From positions 43,977 through 107,976 of the forward strand of contig JBLMYQ010000082.1 of the NCBI GenBank assembly GCA_050258375.1: 64,000 nucleotides of DNA, in the 5' to 3' direction. This document shows, piece after piece, positions 62,673-64,000 of the stretch (position 1 is its first letter; every line of letters begins with the position of its first letter). The translations under genes were made by a program, and so were the position numbers. The stretch is from JBLMYQ01 sp050258375. Lineage in GTDB: Bacteria > Bacillota > Clostridia > Acetivibrionales > UBA4821. A model generated the notes under the pieces. The model searched no databases and was not told the origin of the DNA. It was given only the letters and a program-made list of their open reading frames with translations.

Positions 62673-63263
62673 AATAAAATTCTTAAGCATCTTCAAACCA
62701 ATTTCACCACTTTTTTCAGGATGGAACTGTGTAAGAAAAATATTATCCTTTGCTGCAGCCACTTCTATTTCTTCTCCATAATCAGTAGTTGCAGTAACAA
62801 TATTCTTATCATCTGCAACCATATGATAAGAATGCACAAAATAAACATAGGGATTGTCTGGCAATCCCTTGAATAATGCACTCTCTTTCTTTATATTCAA
62901 ACTATTCCAGCCCATATGCGGAATTTTCAGTCCTGTATCAATCTTTTTTACGTTACCTTTTAGTATGCCTAAGCCTTTAAAGCCTCCATTTTCCTCAGAG
63001 TAATCAAACATTAGCTGAAGGCCAAGACAAATTCCCAAAAAAGGCTTACCTTCCTGGATTGTATCATTTATTACTTCATCAAGTCCAGTACTTTTTATGC
63101 ATTTTACTGCTTCTGCAAAAGCACCTACTCCCGGAAGCACAACTTTGGATGCGCTGCGGATTTTATCCGGCGAACCAGTTACTACAGTTTCATAACCAAG
63201 AAAGTTGAAAGCCTTTTCAACACTTTTCAAATTTCCCATGCCATAATCAATTATTGCAATCAT
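62658..63263 (-). CDS. hisH: Imidazole glycerol phosphate synthase glutaminase subunit
   Basis: 201 residues, class I glutamine amidotransferase. Nucleophile Cys in FLGICLGLQLMF, His/Glu in TQFHPEKSGEIG. Supplies ammonia to HisF. AAGGAG precedes ATG 63263. The C-terminal ELIP and stop are contributed by the repeat at 62586. Order hisH-hisF-hisIE-hisA differs from the common hisH-hisA-hisF-hisI. Confidence 0.97.
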   Translation of the reverse strand: MIAIIDYGMGNLKSVEKAFNFLGYETVVTGSPDKIRSASKVVLPGVGAFAEAVKCIKSTGLDEVINDTIQEGKPFLGICLGLQLMFDYSEENGGFKGLGILKGNVKKIDTGLKIPHMGWNSLNIKKESALFKGLPDNPYVYFVHSYHMVADDKNIVTATTDYGEEIEVAAAKDNIFLTQFHPEKSGEIGLKMLKNFIELIP

Positions 63264-63387
63264 GTTTTCTCCTTAAATTATAGGGTCTTTGGAGATTTTT
63301 TCCAAACATTTACACTAGCGAGCTAGAAGAAAGAACTCGTTTTGTTTATATGATTTCAACTATACACTTTACATTTTACACTCTACA
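63264..63387. other. Spacer between purC and hisH
   Basis: AT-rich; contains CTAGCGAGCTAGAAGA (63315-63330), a near-palindrome that also occurs upstream of ileS (28417-28432, opposite orientation). No gene or clear promoter. Confidence 0.35.
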
Positions 63388-64000
63388 CTAATTAAGCGTT
63401 TTTCCTACGATTCTTTGATAGGCCTCCAAATACTTCAACTCGGTATTCCTTATAACCTCCTCTGGAAGCTCTGGTGCAGGAGGATTCTTATCCCAATCAA
63501 TTGTTTCAAGATAATCTCTCATATACTGCTTATCAAAGCTCTTTTGCGGTCCTCCCGGTTTGTATTCATCAATATTCCAGAACCTTGATGAATCAGGAGT
63601 AAATATCTCATCTCCAAGAATAATCTCTCCATTAATGATTCCGAATTCGAACTTTGTATCAGCAAGAATTATCCCACCTTCTTCAGCTCTTTTGCTAGCT
63701 TTAAGATACAATTCTGTGCTGATTCTTTTTAACTTATCTGTTAGCTCTTGTCCAACCATTTCTGCCATAATCTTCTCACTTATGTTTTCATCATGCCCTG
63801 TATGCGCCTTACGTGCTGGTGTAAACAAAGGCTCCGGAAGCTTATCGCCTTCAACAAGACCAGCAGACAGCTTAATCCCGCATATAGTACCATTTGCATT
63901 ATATTCTTTTAAGCCCGAGCCTGCTATGTATCCCCTTACTACACATTCAACCTCAATCATGTCTGCTTTTTTAGCAAGCATTGCCCTACCATCAAGCTCT
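63388..64000 (-). CDS. purC: SAICAR synthase, N-terminus outside window
   Basis: Partial: the frame runs open off the right edge. The visible part has GRAMLAKKADMIEVECVVRGYIAGSG, FTPARKAHTGHDENIS, ILADTKFEFG, GEIILGDEIFTPDSSRFW and FDKQYMRDY, matching SAICAR synthase of the longer (yeast-like, ~290 aa) type. Adds aspartate to CAIR. An ATG at 63981 is internal (conserved residues lie upstream of it). Confidence 0.96.
   Translation of the reverse strand, partial: ELDGRAMLAKKADMIEVECVVRGYIAGSGLKEYNANGTICGIKLSAGLVEGDKLPEPLFTPARKAHTGHDENISEKIMAEMVGQELTDKLKRISTELYLKASKRAEEGGIILADTKFEFGIINGEIILGDEIFTPDSSRFWNIDEYKPGGPQKSFDKQYMRDYLETIDWDKNPPAPELPEEVIRNTELKYLEAYQRIVGKTLN

Noticed and set aside
1..64000. 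CRISPR arrays, rRNA, tRNA or prophage modules
   Set aside because: No regularly spaced direct repeats with unique spacers, no rRNA-like segments, no cloverleaf with CCA context, and no phage structural genes were seen on either strand.

Overview
This 64 kb window reads as an AT-rich, spore-forming, anaerobic Clostridia (Firmicutes) chromosome. The grounds are strong AGGAGG-type ribosome binding sites, T-box and c-di-AMP leaders, a split glycine decarboxylase (gcvPA/gcvPB), spore-type proteins (CotS-like kinase, BofC-like domain), SLH-domain surface proteins and radical SAM chemistry. The genus cannot be fixed from sequence alone; a cellulolytic Ruminiclostridium/Acetivibrio-like relative is a guess. 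No rRNA, tRNA, CRISPR array or transposase was seen.

Region 1 (1-4.7 kb) is accessory DNA. Four GC-richer palindromic sites of 132-155 bp (592, 1973, 2696, 3702), plus one degenerate candidate (4474), have the architecture of integron attC recombination sites. They separate unrelated single-gene units: a partial metallo-beta-lactamase-fold gene, a reversed threonine-aldolase gene and three small orphan genes with their own RBS, terminator or promoter. No integron integrase lies in the window, so this is a candidate CALIN (cassette array without integrase) or the distal end of an integron whose integrase is further left. This is the most notable region.

Region 2 (4.7-31.6 kb) is mostly core metabolism on the minus strand: a Ycf46-like AAA ATPase, an AbrB regulator and a plus-strand copper chaperone; a glycine-cleavage operon (gcvT - amidohydrolase - gcvH - gcvPA - gcvPB) behind a CotS-like kinase gene; ispE with an apparent AUU start; lysA; cysE-cysS; iscS-iscU-mnmA; aroB; a B12/radical SAM protein; and ileS under a T-box with an isoleucine AUC specifier. 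An F420-ligase-like protein and a CapA-like protein follow.

Region 3 (31.8-43.4 kb) is mostly on the plus strand: a c-di-AMP riboswitch controlling an SH3/NlpC-P60 wall hydrolase, comEC, a BofC-like protein, a histidine kinase with long coiled-coil repeats, a helical orphan, a PRK06851-type ATPase and glutamate dehydrogenase. A PyrE-like phosphoribosyltransferase and a tiny membrane protein lie on the minus strand.

Region 4 (43.4-64 kb): a valS-leuS pair under a T-box with a valine GUC specifier whose leader carries a ~135 bp inserted structured element (a related copy lies in the ileS leader); small orphan genes; a GH18-SLH surface glycosidase; then a long minus-strand purine/histidine cluster purC-hisH-hisF-hisIE-hisA-purM-purN-(TPR)-purH-(WG-repeat lipoprotein)-purD, closed by a hairpin terminator. 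A dispersed pyrimidine-rich palindromic repeat family lies in many of the intergenic spaces, often directly at stop codons.
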